Shown: in pieces, positions 1 to 6,054 of the stretch | Numbering within the stretch: position 1 is the stretch's first letter | Layout: every line of letters begins with the position of its first letter | Virus record (IMG/VR): IMGVR_UViG_3300006802_000037 | Coordinates: 1-37,551 of that record | DNA from: a virus | Direction: 5' to 3' (one strand) | Length of the DNA stretch: 37,551 nucleotides | Translations under genes and position numbers: made by a program | Notes under the pieces: model-generated | The model's input: the letters and a program-made list of their open reading frames with translations, nothing else | Told to the model about the DNA's origin: nothing | The model's database searches: none

Positions 1-123
1 GACTTCTATTTTTTCAGGCTGGGCGTCGGGGGACGTAGCCCAAACTGTCCGGGGTTCTCGCAAGCCTTATCAATAATCGCTCTAATTAGAAAGCTCATGT
101 TTCCCTCTGTATTGACTGCAGCC
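1..123. repeat. Terminal direct repeat, left copy (circle joint)
   Basis: These 123 bases are identical to 37429-37551. Exact identity at the two ends of an assembled sequence is the usual sign of a closed circle or a terminally redundant genome. The repeat lies inside a gene (the ribbon-helix-helix protein), so it is most simply an assembly overlap and not a biological terminal repeat. Unique length is then 37,428 bp. Confidence 0.95.
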
Positions 124-194
124 AAGGCGATCAATTTTTCTCGCTCGGCGTCCGTCATAGAAATTTGAATCTTTGCCGACTTTAGTTTTCTCAT
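6..194 (-). CDS. Ribbon-helix-helix (CopG/Arc-like) small DNA-binding protein
   Basis: A 62-residue protein. Residues 7-12 (AKIQIS) fit the short beta strand of the ribbon-helix-helix fold. Helix 1 (TDAEREKLIALAA) and helix 2 (MSFLIRAIIDKA) follow with the usual spacing. Such proteins bind DNA as dimers and usually repress their own promoter. A GGGAG ribosome site lies 7 bases before the ATG. The gene points away from the integrase, and the shared 200-bp region carries repeated ACATTGT/ACAATGT boxes, one of them in the -35 zone of this gene's likely promoter, so autorepression and control of integrase are plausible. It heads the long leftward gene series across the circle joint. Its last part is duplicated by the terminal repeat. 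Fold assignment is by eye; an excisionase-like role is possible. Confidence 0.8.
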   Translation of the reverse strand: MRKLKSAKIQISMTDAEREKLIALAAVNTEGNMSFLIRAIIDKACENPGQFGLRPPTPSLKK

Positions 195-238
195 TTGTGA
201 CTCCCACTCTCTTGCTGTTTCTTAACGTATGCAACATT

Positions 239-318
239 ATTATAGCGGGGTGGCGGACATTGTTATGTAATCGTACGTACAATGTGTATAAATTATCATT
301 CTAATATACATACATTGT
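239..318. promoter_or_regulatory. Divergent control region with ACATTGT operator-like boxes
   Basis: ACATTGT occurs at 257-263 and 312-318, and its complement ACAATGT at 279-285; the first and third boxes form an inverted repeat about two helical turns apart, centred on GTACGTAC. On the minus strand a perfect TATAAT lies at 244-239, which puts the 257-263 box over the -35 zone. The boxes are good candidates for binding by the adjacent ribbon-helix-helix protein. No convincing rightward -35/-10 pair for the integrase was found. Confidence 0.5.
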
Positions 319-393
319 AATGACTTGTACATACGTCTTGCTAGATCAGTGTTACCATATAGCTATAAATAATCCACATTTACAGGAGGTTAC

Positions 394-1428
394 ATGATGA
401 ACGAACTAATGAGTACACGAGAAAACAATAGCCTGACAGTTGGCGGCGATCTGGCGGCGGCGGGCGCGGTCGCGTCGCATGTGGCAACGGGTCATGTGTT
501 TGACGACTATCTATCACGCAAGGCAGGCAACACACTGATTGCCCAGCAGCGCGACCTACGGGTGTTCTGTGAATTCCTGGGACATGTCGGCGTGGCGCGG
601 GATGCTGGCAACCTGCAGACTGATGCATCAGGATGGACGGGGATCACCTGGGGGCTAGTCGAATCGTTTGTCAAATGGATGTTACAGGGTGGCTATAGTG
701 TATCCAGCGTCAACAGGGGATTGGCTACGATAAAGATGTATGCCGGGCTGGCGCGGCGAGCCGGGGCCGTTAGTTATGACGAGTATCTACGGATCAAGGA
801 TGTGTCGGGCTACGGTAGCAGCGAAGCGAAGCGCGTCGATGCGAAGCGACCGACCACGCGACGCAGTAATAAGAAAGTAGAGCCGGTTCACATCACGGAA
901 GATCAGGCAGAACAACTCAGGGATCAGCCTGATACGCCACAGGGGCGGCGGGATCGTCTGCTGATGTGTCTACTGCTAGATCACGGGCTGCGCGCGGGCG
1001 AGGTATCCGCATTAACGGTAGGATGTATGGACGTGGCATCTGGGATCATGCGGTTCAATCGTCCGAAGGTAGACAAAATTCAGAATCACGAGCTATCGGC
1101 GGCTACACTGCGGGCGCTGCGCAGCTACATAGACAACGGTGATTGCCCTACCGATAGCAACGCTCCGCTGTTGCGGGGAAGCCGCAAGGGTGGGCAACTG
1201 GATCAGCCGGGCATGAATGAGATCGCCGTAACCGTTCGGGTCGGTGTGCTGGCTAGACAGATCGGGATCGATGGAATGTCTGCTCACGACTGTCGTCACT
1301 ACTGGGCAACGCGCTGGGCGGGACGGGTGGATGTGTTTCGCCTACGCGACGCGGGTGGATGGGCGAGCCTGGCAATGCCTAACAAATATGTGGCACGCGG
1401 TGAGATCGCAAACCGGGGGATGGTGTGA
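394..1428 (+). CDS. int: Tyrosine recombinase / integrase
   Basis: A 344-residue site-specific recombinase expected to insert the circular phage into the host chromosome, or to resolve multimers. The N-terminal half (about 35-130) fits a SAM-like core-binding domain. The catalytic domain has the expected residues: Arg200 in HGLRAGEV, His298-x-x-Arg301 in AHDCRHYW, Trp323 (GGWAS) at the position often held by a second His, and the nucleophile Tyr332 in NKYV. AGGAGG at 384-389 precedes two consecutive ATGs (394 and 397); either could be used. The gene converges on the leftward gene ending at 1438, leaving only 9 bp, so an attachment site is unlikely there and none was recognised. About 600 residues would be expected for a telomere resolvase, which argues against that role. 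Confidence 0.95.
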   Translation: MMNELMSTRENNSLTVGGDLAAAGAVASHVATGHVFDDYLSRKAGNTLIAQQRDLRVFCEFLGHVGVARDAGNLQTDASGWTGITWGLVESFVKWMLQGGYSVSSVNRGLATIKMYAGLARRAGAVSYDEYLRIKDVSGYGSSEAKRVDAKRPTTRRSNKKVEPVHITEDQAEQLRDQPDTPQGRRDRLLMCLLLDHGLRAGEVSALTVGCMDVASGIMRFNRPKVDKIQNHELSAATLRALRSYIDNGDCPTDSNAPLLRGSRKGGQLDQPGMNEIAVTVRVGVLARQIGIDGMSAHDCRHYWATRWAGRVDVFRLRDAGGWASLAMPNKYVARGEIANRGMV

Positions 1429-1437
1429 CGGACTATA

Positions 1438-1782
1438 CTAGAACGGGCCCGCGTCGGCTGATTCTGTCTCCATCTCTGTAGGCAAGATGGCTATGGTCTT
1501 CTTACCTTGCGGTGTTGGTTGGGCGATCAGGTTGATTTCGAATCCGGGCCAATGGTCTGTCTCTGATCCGGCTATCCCTGCCAGTGCGACACCCTGGGTC
1601 TTGTTCAAGATGAGCCGTTTCTTCTTCCCGGTTAGGGTCAGGACGATTCGATCCTGAGATGATCCATCTGCCTGGCGGATCTCCTCCAGGTCTGCAGACT
1701 CGATCACTACTCGAACCATACGCCCTTGTAGATCATCGGGGCGTAGCCAAGGGGAGCTGTAAACGTTATTTATGTTTGCCAT
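1438..1782 (-). CDS. Conserved phage protein, OB-fold-like, possibly ssDNA-associated
   Basis: 114 residues. The pattern (SSPWLRPDDLQGRMVRVVIESADLE near residues 9-33, then a GKKKRLILNKTQ motif, then HWPGFEINLI and GKKTIAIL) matches what I remember of a small family found near phage replication genes, with alternating strands typical of an OB fold. Binding of single-stranded DNA or assistance to replication is an inference from this and from the neighbouring primase. An AAGGA site lies 9 bases before the ATG, and an extended -10 promoter is visible upstream on the same strand. It stands alone as a leftward gene between two rightward ones, so it has its own transcription unit. Function remains uncertain; that it is a real gene is well supported. 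Confidence 0.75.
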   Translation of the reverse strand: MANINNVYSSPWLRPDDLQGRMVRVVIESADLEEIRQADGSSQDRIVLTLTGKKKRLILNKTQGVALAGIAGSETDHWPGFEINLIAQPTPQGKKTIAILPTEMETESADAGPF

Positions 1783-1837
1783 GTGAATGTATCCTTACGA
1801 TATGAGTTGAACATAGGCTATATAAAGGTTGTGCATA

Positions 1838-1867
1838 ATTATACCATAACCGATAGGGTAAGATCAA
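1838..1867 (-). promoter_or_regulatory. Promoter for the OB-fold-like gene
   Basis: On the minus strand TTGATC (1867-1862), an 18-bp spacer and a perfect TATAAT (1843-1838) preceded by TGG (extended -10). The start point would fall some 50 bases before the ATG at 1782. Confidence 0.5.
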
Positions 1868-1926
1868 TGGCTACAGGGGGGGATAGCATGGGAAAAGAAT
1901 TGTTCGCAGTGACAAAATGTCGTTAC

Positions 1927-1955
1927 TTGCGAGCACGTCCCACCCATGATAGACT
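1927..1955 (+). promoter_or_regulatory. Weak promoter candidate upstream of the replication gene
   Basis: TTGCGA (1927-1932), 17-bp spacer, TAGACT (1950-1955); each box matches the consensus at 4 of 6 positions. It lies about 190 bp before the replication gene and is the best rightward candidate I could find in 1783-2143. The rest of that gap holds an inverted repeat at 2049-2090 and a small one at 2107-2120 (GTTAG/CTAAC). Confidence 0.3.
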
Positions 1956-2027
1956 AGCAAACAGACAGGAAAGGTAAGGAAAAAATAGGGGAGGGGTGCA
2001 GGATGATAACGTAACAGGTAGGACATC

Positions 2028-2096
2028 ATGAAAAAACAGTATCGGCGTGGTGTGAGCGTGTGGATTGCAGAGTCTGACAACGCTCACACCGGTTGA
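2028..2096 (+). CDS. Possible 22-residue leader peptide over a hairpin
   Basis: ATG at 2028 opens MKKQYRRGVSVWIAESDN and four more residues, ending in TGA. An AGGTAGGA stretch lies just upstream as a ribosome site. The peptide's codons span the perfect inverted repeat GGTGTGAGCG (2049-2058) / CGCTCACACC (2081-2090), so translation would unfold that hairpin just before the replication gene. This arrangement is typical of translational attenuation. The reading frame may be chance; no sequence similarity is claimed. Confidence 0.3.
   Translation: MKKQYRRGVSVWIAESDNAHTG
2049..2090. repeat. 10-bp perfect inverted repeat upstream of replication gene
   Basis: GGTGTGAGCG at 2049-2058 pairs exactly with CGCTCACACC at 2081-2090, with 22 nt between. 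It ends 54 bp before the replication start codon. It could be an mRNA hairpin controlling replication protein synthesis or a protein-binding site. No T-run follows, so it is not a terminator. Confidence 0.6.
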
Positions 2097-2143
2097 TACT
2101 CCGATTGTTAGCCGACTAACATGAGCCGGTGAGGGACTGGCAC

Positions 2144-4687
2144 ATGGCTAGGCAGCTAACATATGAAGGAACAATTGATATGATAGCAACAAACACACAC
2201 GGTGTCAAACGTCATTTGGCGGGCGACGATCCCAGCAATACAACACAACTGATCGATCTATTGCGACGCGGCGGCGGGTGGATGTTTACCCAGGGGATCA
2301 ACCCTGGGCGCGGCGGCGGCGTGTCAAACTGGATAGCGCCAGGCAAGCGCCTCTTCTATCCTCCGAGCTGGGACGGCGCAAAAAATGTATACTTTGGCGT
2401 CAACCCTGCAGTGTCCCCAGTAACAGACGCAGACCGGGCTAGGCATCCCGGCAAAACAGACTACTCTATAATGCCATTTGTAGCCAGCAAAAATAAATCA
2501 ATTTGCGCAGTCAACACCTTGATCGCAGATGTTGACGGAAAGGATCTGACTGATCCAACCAAGGCAGAGATCGATCGCGCGTTCGATATAGTCCGGGCTG
2601 ATATGCTAGATCGTGTGGCATCGGGGGAACTGACCAGGGAGACGCCAGAGCGTGGGCTGTGGAATCAGGCCGTTAACTACGCGCAGGATGAAAAATACCA
2701 GGCAGATCCGGGGGCATACTTGGCGGCGGCGCTGGCTGCCATAGACGGTTTACCCTGTGCACCTAGCGCGCTGGTCTATTCCGGGGGCGGCTATCAAGCT
2801 TACTGGATCCTGGATCAGCCGTATGCGATCACAAACGATGACAGTCGCAGCTACATACAGGGCGTCTACAGGCGTTGGAATCAATTCATTGGCGGCGATC
2901 CCGCGTGCAAGGATTTGCGGCGGATCTTTCGTCTGCCTGGCACGTTGAATATAAAACCGAAGTATGCGCCCAACTATCCGGTTGCTACTATCGAGCGGCT
3001 AGATACATCACGGCTATACAGTATCGATCAGCTGGTGGCCATGTTGCCAGACGAGACCAGGGACACGGCATCACGCACCGATCAGGAACGTAGAACAGAC
3101 CGTAAAACGTACGCGCGGGAAGATGGGCGATCGCATGGGCAGCAGTACAGCAATTCTGTAATGCGGGTCATGGGTGTATACAACTCATCACACAGGATCG
3201 TAGATGAGTTGTTATCAGTTGGATACACTAGAACAGCGGATGACAGAATGAGCAGACCGGGGGAGGAAAATTCCAACGGGGTGCAGATAAACCTAACGAG
3301 CAACGGATCGTTTCATCACAGCAGCAACGATCCGCTGTATAGCGATCGACTCCGTCGACCGTTTGATGTTCGCGTGGTCTACGACTATGGCGGCAACGCG
3401 GAGATCGCAGCACGTCAAATAGGCTGGGACATGGGGATCGTATCTAGGGAGCGGCTGGCCGATTTCCTAGCAGTAGGGCGCGGCATGGTGGCTACGGCGC
3501 TGTGGCGTGACGTTGTCTCACACGACATGGATGGTCGGTGTGGCGACACAAACCGCAAACTATATTCGAATCTTCTCGACCATGCGGAGCGAATAGGGAA
3601 AGTAAAATTTATCCTATCCTGCAGACAGCTAGCCAGATCGGTTAACAGTGATGGGCATATGGTGTCCACGTGTAGCCCACAAACGGCGCTGAATTTTACC
3701 GAGCGATTGAACGGGATCCTATTCACCGCAAAGAATGACGATAACAAAACAATAACGTTTCACCTTGCCGATGTTGTTAGTAAATTGGACAGATCATATA
3801 TTAACAATGATGTATTAGATCTGTCCAAATTACTAACGACATCACTATACGCAACACACAAAGGGGATGATGCTTTTGCACGGGGTACGTCAACGGTTAT
3901 CAAAAAAACTGCCTGGTCTCAGGTTGATGGCGGCGATTTCAGGGAGGTGTTGTCCGGCTTTCTTCCGTCTATCGGATCCCTGGGGCTGGTTGTTTTGTGC
4001 AGTGTAATAGAGAACCCGGGTGCGGTCGTGTCTGACATCACAGAAAACACCGGACTAAAATCGTATACGGTGCGCAACGCGCTGCGCAAGCTAGAATTGT
4101 GGGCGCTGGTGGATAGTGAACAAGAGCACAAGAAAGCGCCCAAAGAATATACTGCCACCGGTTCTGTCTGGTCACATGTCCGGGCGCTGACGCCGTCATG
4201 TCGTAGCCACATGATCGGGGTAGGTCGTCTGGAGAAACAATTACAGGTTACTCAAGCATGGGCAGAGCGGCGCGCAGCTACATCCGATGATGAGATTATA
4301 TTAAGATCCAGCTACAAGCGCGCCACTGTCGCAGCGTCGCAGCGTATGGAACTGCTATCAATTATGTATCCAGACATGTCACAGGATGAAATTAAAAAAT
4401 TCGTTCTGACACCTGGGTCTAGGCATCGCCCGTGGATCGACCGTCGTGCAGAATTAAACCATGCTGCCGATGCGTATGCAGAAAAGCAAGCCGCGCTGCG
4501 CCCAGTAATAGCAGAGTTCTACGATCAGGGGGTTCGGACTGTGGCAGATGCGTACCGCATGGCCCAGTATCTGGGCTACGATGAGGTAGAATCCAAGCGG
4601 ATCGCCTATGGTGTCAAGGATTATCGTCCATCTGCGACTGTCGATTTTGAACTATCGGACGAAAATGTTACTGAGGTGGAACTATGA
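2144..4687 (+). CDS. Replication protein: AEP/RepB-type primase with C-terminal winged helix
   Basis: 847 residues from the ATG at 2144, which has GAGGG 8 bases upstream; an in-frame GTG at 2129 is an alternative. The first third fits an archaeo-eukaryotic (Prim-Pol-like) primase. It has a metal-binding D-x-D (Asp129, Asp131 in ADVDG), S-G-G-G-Y-Q-A-Y-W at 213-221 where the family usually has a His at the Gln218 position, and DLRRIFRLPGTLN at 257-269, the characteristic basic motif. A winged helix (about 615-665, SDITENTGLKSYTVRNALRK) follows, then a helical tail. I see no Walker A motif, so any helicase must come from the host. It is the likely replication initiator, with the iteron region 900 bp downstream as its target. 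Bases 3770-3843 carry a large palindrome that recurs in that region. Confidence 0.8.
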   Translation: MARQLTYEGTIDMIATNTHGVKRHLAGDDPSNTTQLIDLLRRGGGWMFTQGINPGRGGGVSNWIAPGKRLFYPPSWDGAKNVYFGVNPAVSPVTDADRARHPGKTDYSIMPFVASKNKSICAVNTLIADVDGKDLTDPTKAEIDRAFDIVRADMLDRVASGELTRETPERGLWNQAVNYAQDEKYQADPGAYLAAALAAIDGLPCAPSALVYSGGGYQAYWILDQPYAITNDDSRSYIQGVYRRWNQFIGGDPACKDLRRIFRLPGTLNIKPKYAPNYPVATIERLDTSRLYSIDQLVAMLPDETRDTASRTDQERRTDRKTYAREDGRSHGQQYSNSVMRVMGVYNSSHRIVDELLSVGYTRTADDRMSRPGEENSNGVQINLTSNGSFHHSSNDPLYSDRLRRPFDVRVVYDYGGNAEIAARQIGWDMGIVSRERLADFLAVGRGMVATALWRDVVSHDMDGRCGDTNRKLYSNLLDHAERIGKVKFILSCRQLARSVNSDGHMVSTCSPQTALNFTERLNGILFTAKNDDNKTITFHLADVVSKLDRSYINNDVLDLSKLLTTSLYATHKGDDAFARGTSTVIKKTAWSQVDGGDFREVLSGFLPSIGSLGLVVLCSVIENPGAVVSDITENTGLKSYTVRNALRKLELWALVDSEQEHKKAPKEYTATGSVWSHVRALTPSCRSHMIGVGRLEKQLQVTQAWAERRAATSDDEIILRSSYKRATVAASQRMELLSIMYPDMSQDEIKKFVLTPGSRHRPWIDRRAELNHAADAYAEKQAALRPVIAEFYDQGVRTVADAYRMAQYLGYDEVESKRIAYGVKDYRPSATVDFELSDENVTEVEL
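3770..3843. repeat. 74-bp palindrome, copy A, inside the replication gene
   Basis: Arms 3770-3795 and 3818-3843 (26 nt each) pair at 24 of 26 positions around a 22-nt AT-rich loop. The arms contain GGTAAATTGGACAG-like sequence, here GTAAATTGGACAG. A second version lies at 5446-5519. The site is translated as part of the replication protein (around residues 543-567), so it is held in a coding context. Confidence 0.85.
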
Positions 4688-4899
4688 GATGTAAGGCTGT
4701 CTGTCCCGCAAAGCGCCCGTGTTGTTGTAACGGCGAAATAGGACACACGTTGCACATTTGTTCTATCGCTGACTGTTACTGTCATTCAGTTATGCGGTAC
4801 TCTGCAGAGAACGGTAGCGCGGAGCGTGCCATGACGAACGATCGTATGTCAGACATGGCCGGGCTGCATGATAGGTGGCTGACGAACGAACTGCAGTGA
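4684..4899 (+). CDS. Small Cys/His-rich, probably zinc-binding protein
   Basis: 71 residues. The start codon overlaps the stop of the replication gene (ATGA), implying coupled translation. The N-terminal half holds eight Cys residues plus His in the pattern C-x3-C...C-C-C...G-H-x2-H-x-C...C-x-C-H, typical of small phage zinc-binding proteins. The C-terminal half is Met- and Arg-rich without recognisable motif. Being coupled to the replication protein, it may assist replication or regulate it. No specific function is claimed. The noncoding origin block starts within 200 bp of its end. Confidence 0.65.
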   Translation: MRCKAVCPAKRPCCCNGEIGHTLHICSIADCYCHSVMRYSAENGSAERAMTNDRMSDMAGLHDRWLTNELQ

Positions 4900-4928
4900 A
4901 TCACAATTAGCATAGATTTGAGCATGAA

Positions 4929-5249
4929 TTGACCGGACATAAGGACACTGCCCGCGACCTGGCCAAGATGCGCATTGACGTACTGAATATGCTTGAGCCA
5001 CTGGGCAAGCCTGGCGCGCCAGAAGGTAACAACCGTAATCCCCAGGGGCTTAATCAACATAGCGGTGAGGACAAACGTTATAATTATAACGTTTGTCCTC
5101 CTGAGACACCGCGTATACAGTCTATTGGTGGTGGTGGTGGTGAAATTCAAATATTTTTTGGATATAGGCGGCTGGTCAAGGAAAGAAGATACAATTCAGT
5201 AGTTCATCCTTCTCACCAGCAGACAGACTGCAATTTGCTATGCGCTTGA
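4929..5249 (+). CDS. Doubtful small ORF interrupted by a palindrome
   Basis: A TTG-started frame of 106 codons; an ATG at 4968 is also available. Residues 1-45 (including LAKMRIDVLNMLEPLGKPGA and NNRNPQG) read like real protein with the Gly-Pro-Asn-rich pattern often seen in phage DNA-packaging or DNA-binding proteins. From codon 47 the frame runs through a perfect 34-bp palindrome (5067-5100) and then a GGTGGTGGT tract, where coding character is lost. It may be the remnant of a gene whose 3' part was replaced by origin sequence, or chance. No good ribosome site precedes the TTG. Confidence 0.3.
   Translation: MTGHKDTARDLAKMRIDVLNMLEPLGKPGAPEGNNRNPQGLNQHSGEDKRYNYNVCPPETPRIQSIGGGGGEIQIFFGYRRLVKERRYNSVVHPSHQQTDCNLLCA
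5067..5100. repeat. 34-bp perfect palindrome
   Basis: GAGGACAAACGTTATAA followed directly by its exact complement: 17-bp arms with no loop, centred between 5083 and 5084. No T-run follows, so it is not a terminator. It could extrude as a cruciform or bind a dimeric protein. It opens the noncoding origin-like block. Confidence 0.9.
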
Positions 5250-5269
5250 CATAGAATGATGCAACAATG

Positions 5270-5291
5270 TTTTTACTGCCGGCAGTAAAAA
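5270..5291. repeat. 22-bp perfect palindrome
   Basis: TTTTTACTGCCGGCAGTAAAAA is fully self-complementary. The T-run precedes and the A-run follows the GC core, the reverse of what an intrinsic terminator needs, so a protein site or cruciform is more likely. A smaller repeat, GCCACTG-GTA-CAGTGGC, sits at 5310-5326, and GATTTTCTG/CAGAAAATC at 5377-5385/5401-5409. Confidence 0.8.
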
Positions 5292-5445
5292 AACAGGGAA
5301 AACATCATAGCCACTGGTACAGTGGCAGATTGCTACGGTATTTATCTGGGATTCTATTACCTGGTAATAAACTACAGATTTTCTGTGCATGATGCCCATT
5401 CAGAAAATCGTTGGTAATAAAATTTCAGGCTGATGGTACTGCATT

Positions 5446-5519
5446 ATGTCGTTGGTAAATTGGACAGATCTATATATAACATAGATAGGTATTAGATCTG
5501 TCCATTTTACTAACGACAT
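5446..5519. repeat. 74-bp palindrome, copy B, in the origin region
   Basis: Arms 5446-5472 and 5493-5519 (27 nt) pair at 25 of 27 positions around a 20-nt AT-rich loop. Both arms and parts of the loop match copy A at 3770-3843 closely, in the same orientation 1676 bp apart. The arm word TGGTAAATTGGACAG agrees at 12 of 15 positions with TGGTCAAATGGACAC of the nearby iterons, suggesting one protein recognises both. Confidence 0.85.
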
Positions 5520-5548
5520 CGGAGTCTGGTGGCATCTGGCTATTCGAT

Positions 5549-5576
5549 AAAGGGTGACAATATGTCACCCTTTCTT
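5549..5576 (+). terminator. Hairpin with terminator-like tail
   Basis: AAAGGGTGACA (5549-5559), loop ATA, TGTCACCCTTT (5563-5573) then CTT. Perfect 11-bp stem with A-run before and TTTCTT after. The stem is only moderately GC-rich. It may stop transcription leaving the replication gene before the iterons, or be a protein-binding dyad. Confidence 0.5.
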
Positions 5577-5580
5577 GGCA

Positions 5581-5753
5581 ACTGGTGGTCAAATGGACAC
5601 TAGTCCGGCACAACTGGTGGTCAAATGGACACTAGTTGGATGCGACTGGTGGTCAAATGGACACTGCATCTTTGATTGTACAACCGTTGTACAATCAACT
5701 TGTACACAGAATGATACTAGTAGCGGCTATCTGGTACACAAAATGATACTAGT
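5581..5753 (+). repeat. Five iterons with 32-bp period (probable replication origin core)
   Basis: Three near-identical units begin at 5581, 5613 and 5645, each with the core GGTCAAATGGACAC flanked by ACTG and ending ACTAG in the first two (ACTGC in the third), separated by unrelated 9-bp spacers. Two diverged units at 5698 and 5730 end in AATGATACTAGT and agree with the first type at about 17 of 24 positions. Starts are exactly 32 bp apart within each group, about three helical turns, so bound proteins would line up on one face. This is the classical design of an iteron origin, and the probable initiator gene lies upstream. Confidence 0.8.
5673..5697. repeat. Perfect 11-bp inverted repeat between iteron groups
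   Basis: TGATTGTACAA, loop CCG, TTGTACAATCA. It separates the three upstream iterons from the two downstream ones. The GTACAA word is also present in the integrase control region (GTACAATGT), hinting at a shared regulator. Confidence 0.75.
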
Positions 5754-5775
5754 TGGTTGGTCAATCCTAGTCATA

Positions 5776-5804
5776 TTGACATCTATCGATGAATATGGTA
5801 CACT
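5776..5804 (+). promoter_or_regulatory. Strong sigma-70-type promoter beside the iterons
   Basis: TTGACA (5776-5781), exactly 17 bp, TACACT (5799-5804) with an extended -10 TGG. Expected start about 5811. A terminator follows within 80 bp, so the main product would be a short RNA. Confidence 0.75.
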
Positions 5805-5810
5805 GGTCAT

Positions 5811-5890
5811 GTGTGTTTGTGTTAGGCTTTTGACCATGTTCCCTCTGAAATCGCCACCTGCCATTGTGCCTAGCAGGTGGCGCTTTTCGT
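5811..5890 (+). ncRNA. Candidate 80-nt small RNA from the origin
   Basis: Bounded by the promoter at 5776-5804 and the terminator at 5852-5890. It contains no convincing reading frame. TGACCA at 5831-5836 can pair with TGGTCA at 5804-5809 only if transcription starts slightly earlier. Short RNAs at iteron origins commonly control replication or prime it, but no complementary target was identified. The other possibility is that this is an attenuated leader of the downstream genes. Confidence 0.45.
5852..5890 (+). terminator. Intrinsic terminator
   Basis: CGCCACCTGC (5852-5861) / GCAGGTGGCG (5873-5882), 10-bp GC-rich stem, 11-nt loop, then CTTTTCGTT. The stem words CCACCTGC and GCAGGTG recur in the hairpin at 36213-36242. 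Confidence 0.75.
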
Positions 5891-5905
5891 TATAGCGACG
5901 GTGTT

Positions 5906-6007
5906 ATGTTTAATCGTGTCTGTCTCGTAGTGGCGTCATTTGTGTCAATTCTCATAGGGATACTTGCTGGCGCTGAGTTGACTAGCATTATCTATAGCTG
6001 CCGATAA
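5906..6007 (+). CDS. Possible 33-residue single-TM peptide
   Basis: ATG at 5906 opens MFNRVCLVVASFVSILIGI and continues for 14 residues to TAA. A hydrophobic stretch at residues 5-22 would span a membrane, with a short polar tail. It lies 16 bp past the terminator, and its ribosome site is weak, so expression is doubtful. Small single-TM peptides occur as holin or toxin components in phages, but nothing here identifies it as either. Confidence 0.3.
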   Translation: MFNRVCLVVASFVSILIGILAGAELTSIIYSCR

Positions 6008-6054
6008 TTGATACAAGAGCAATTTGCATTAAGTTATATTTATCTCTAATGTAT

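Noticed and set aside
394-1428. Telomere resolvase acting on the large palindromes (linear plasmid prophage)
   Set aside because: The protein has ordinary integrase length and motifs, and the exact end overlap supports a circle; no resolvase-specific domain seen.
1783-1977. Rightward frame of 64 codons
   Set aside because: Overlaps the leftward promoter and lacks a ribosome site; no domain-like pattern.
5246-5275. Promoter at TTGACA 5245-5250
   Set aside because: No acceptable -10 box at 16-18 bp; the sequence there is the T-run of the 22-bp palindrome.
5581-5668. CRISPR array (regular repeats with variable spacers)
   Set aside because: Only three close units, 9-bp spacers are far too short, and no cas genes are present. 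The 32-bp period fits iterons.
5554-5895. Rightward frame of 113 codons over the iterons
   Set aside because: It reads through the hairpin, the iterons, a promoter and a terminator; the product is repeat-derived and lacks coding character.
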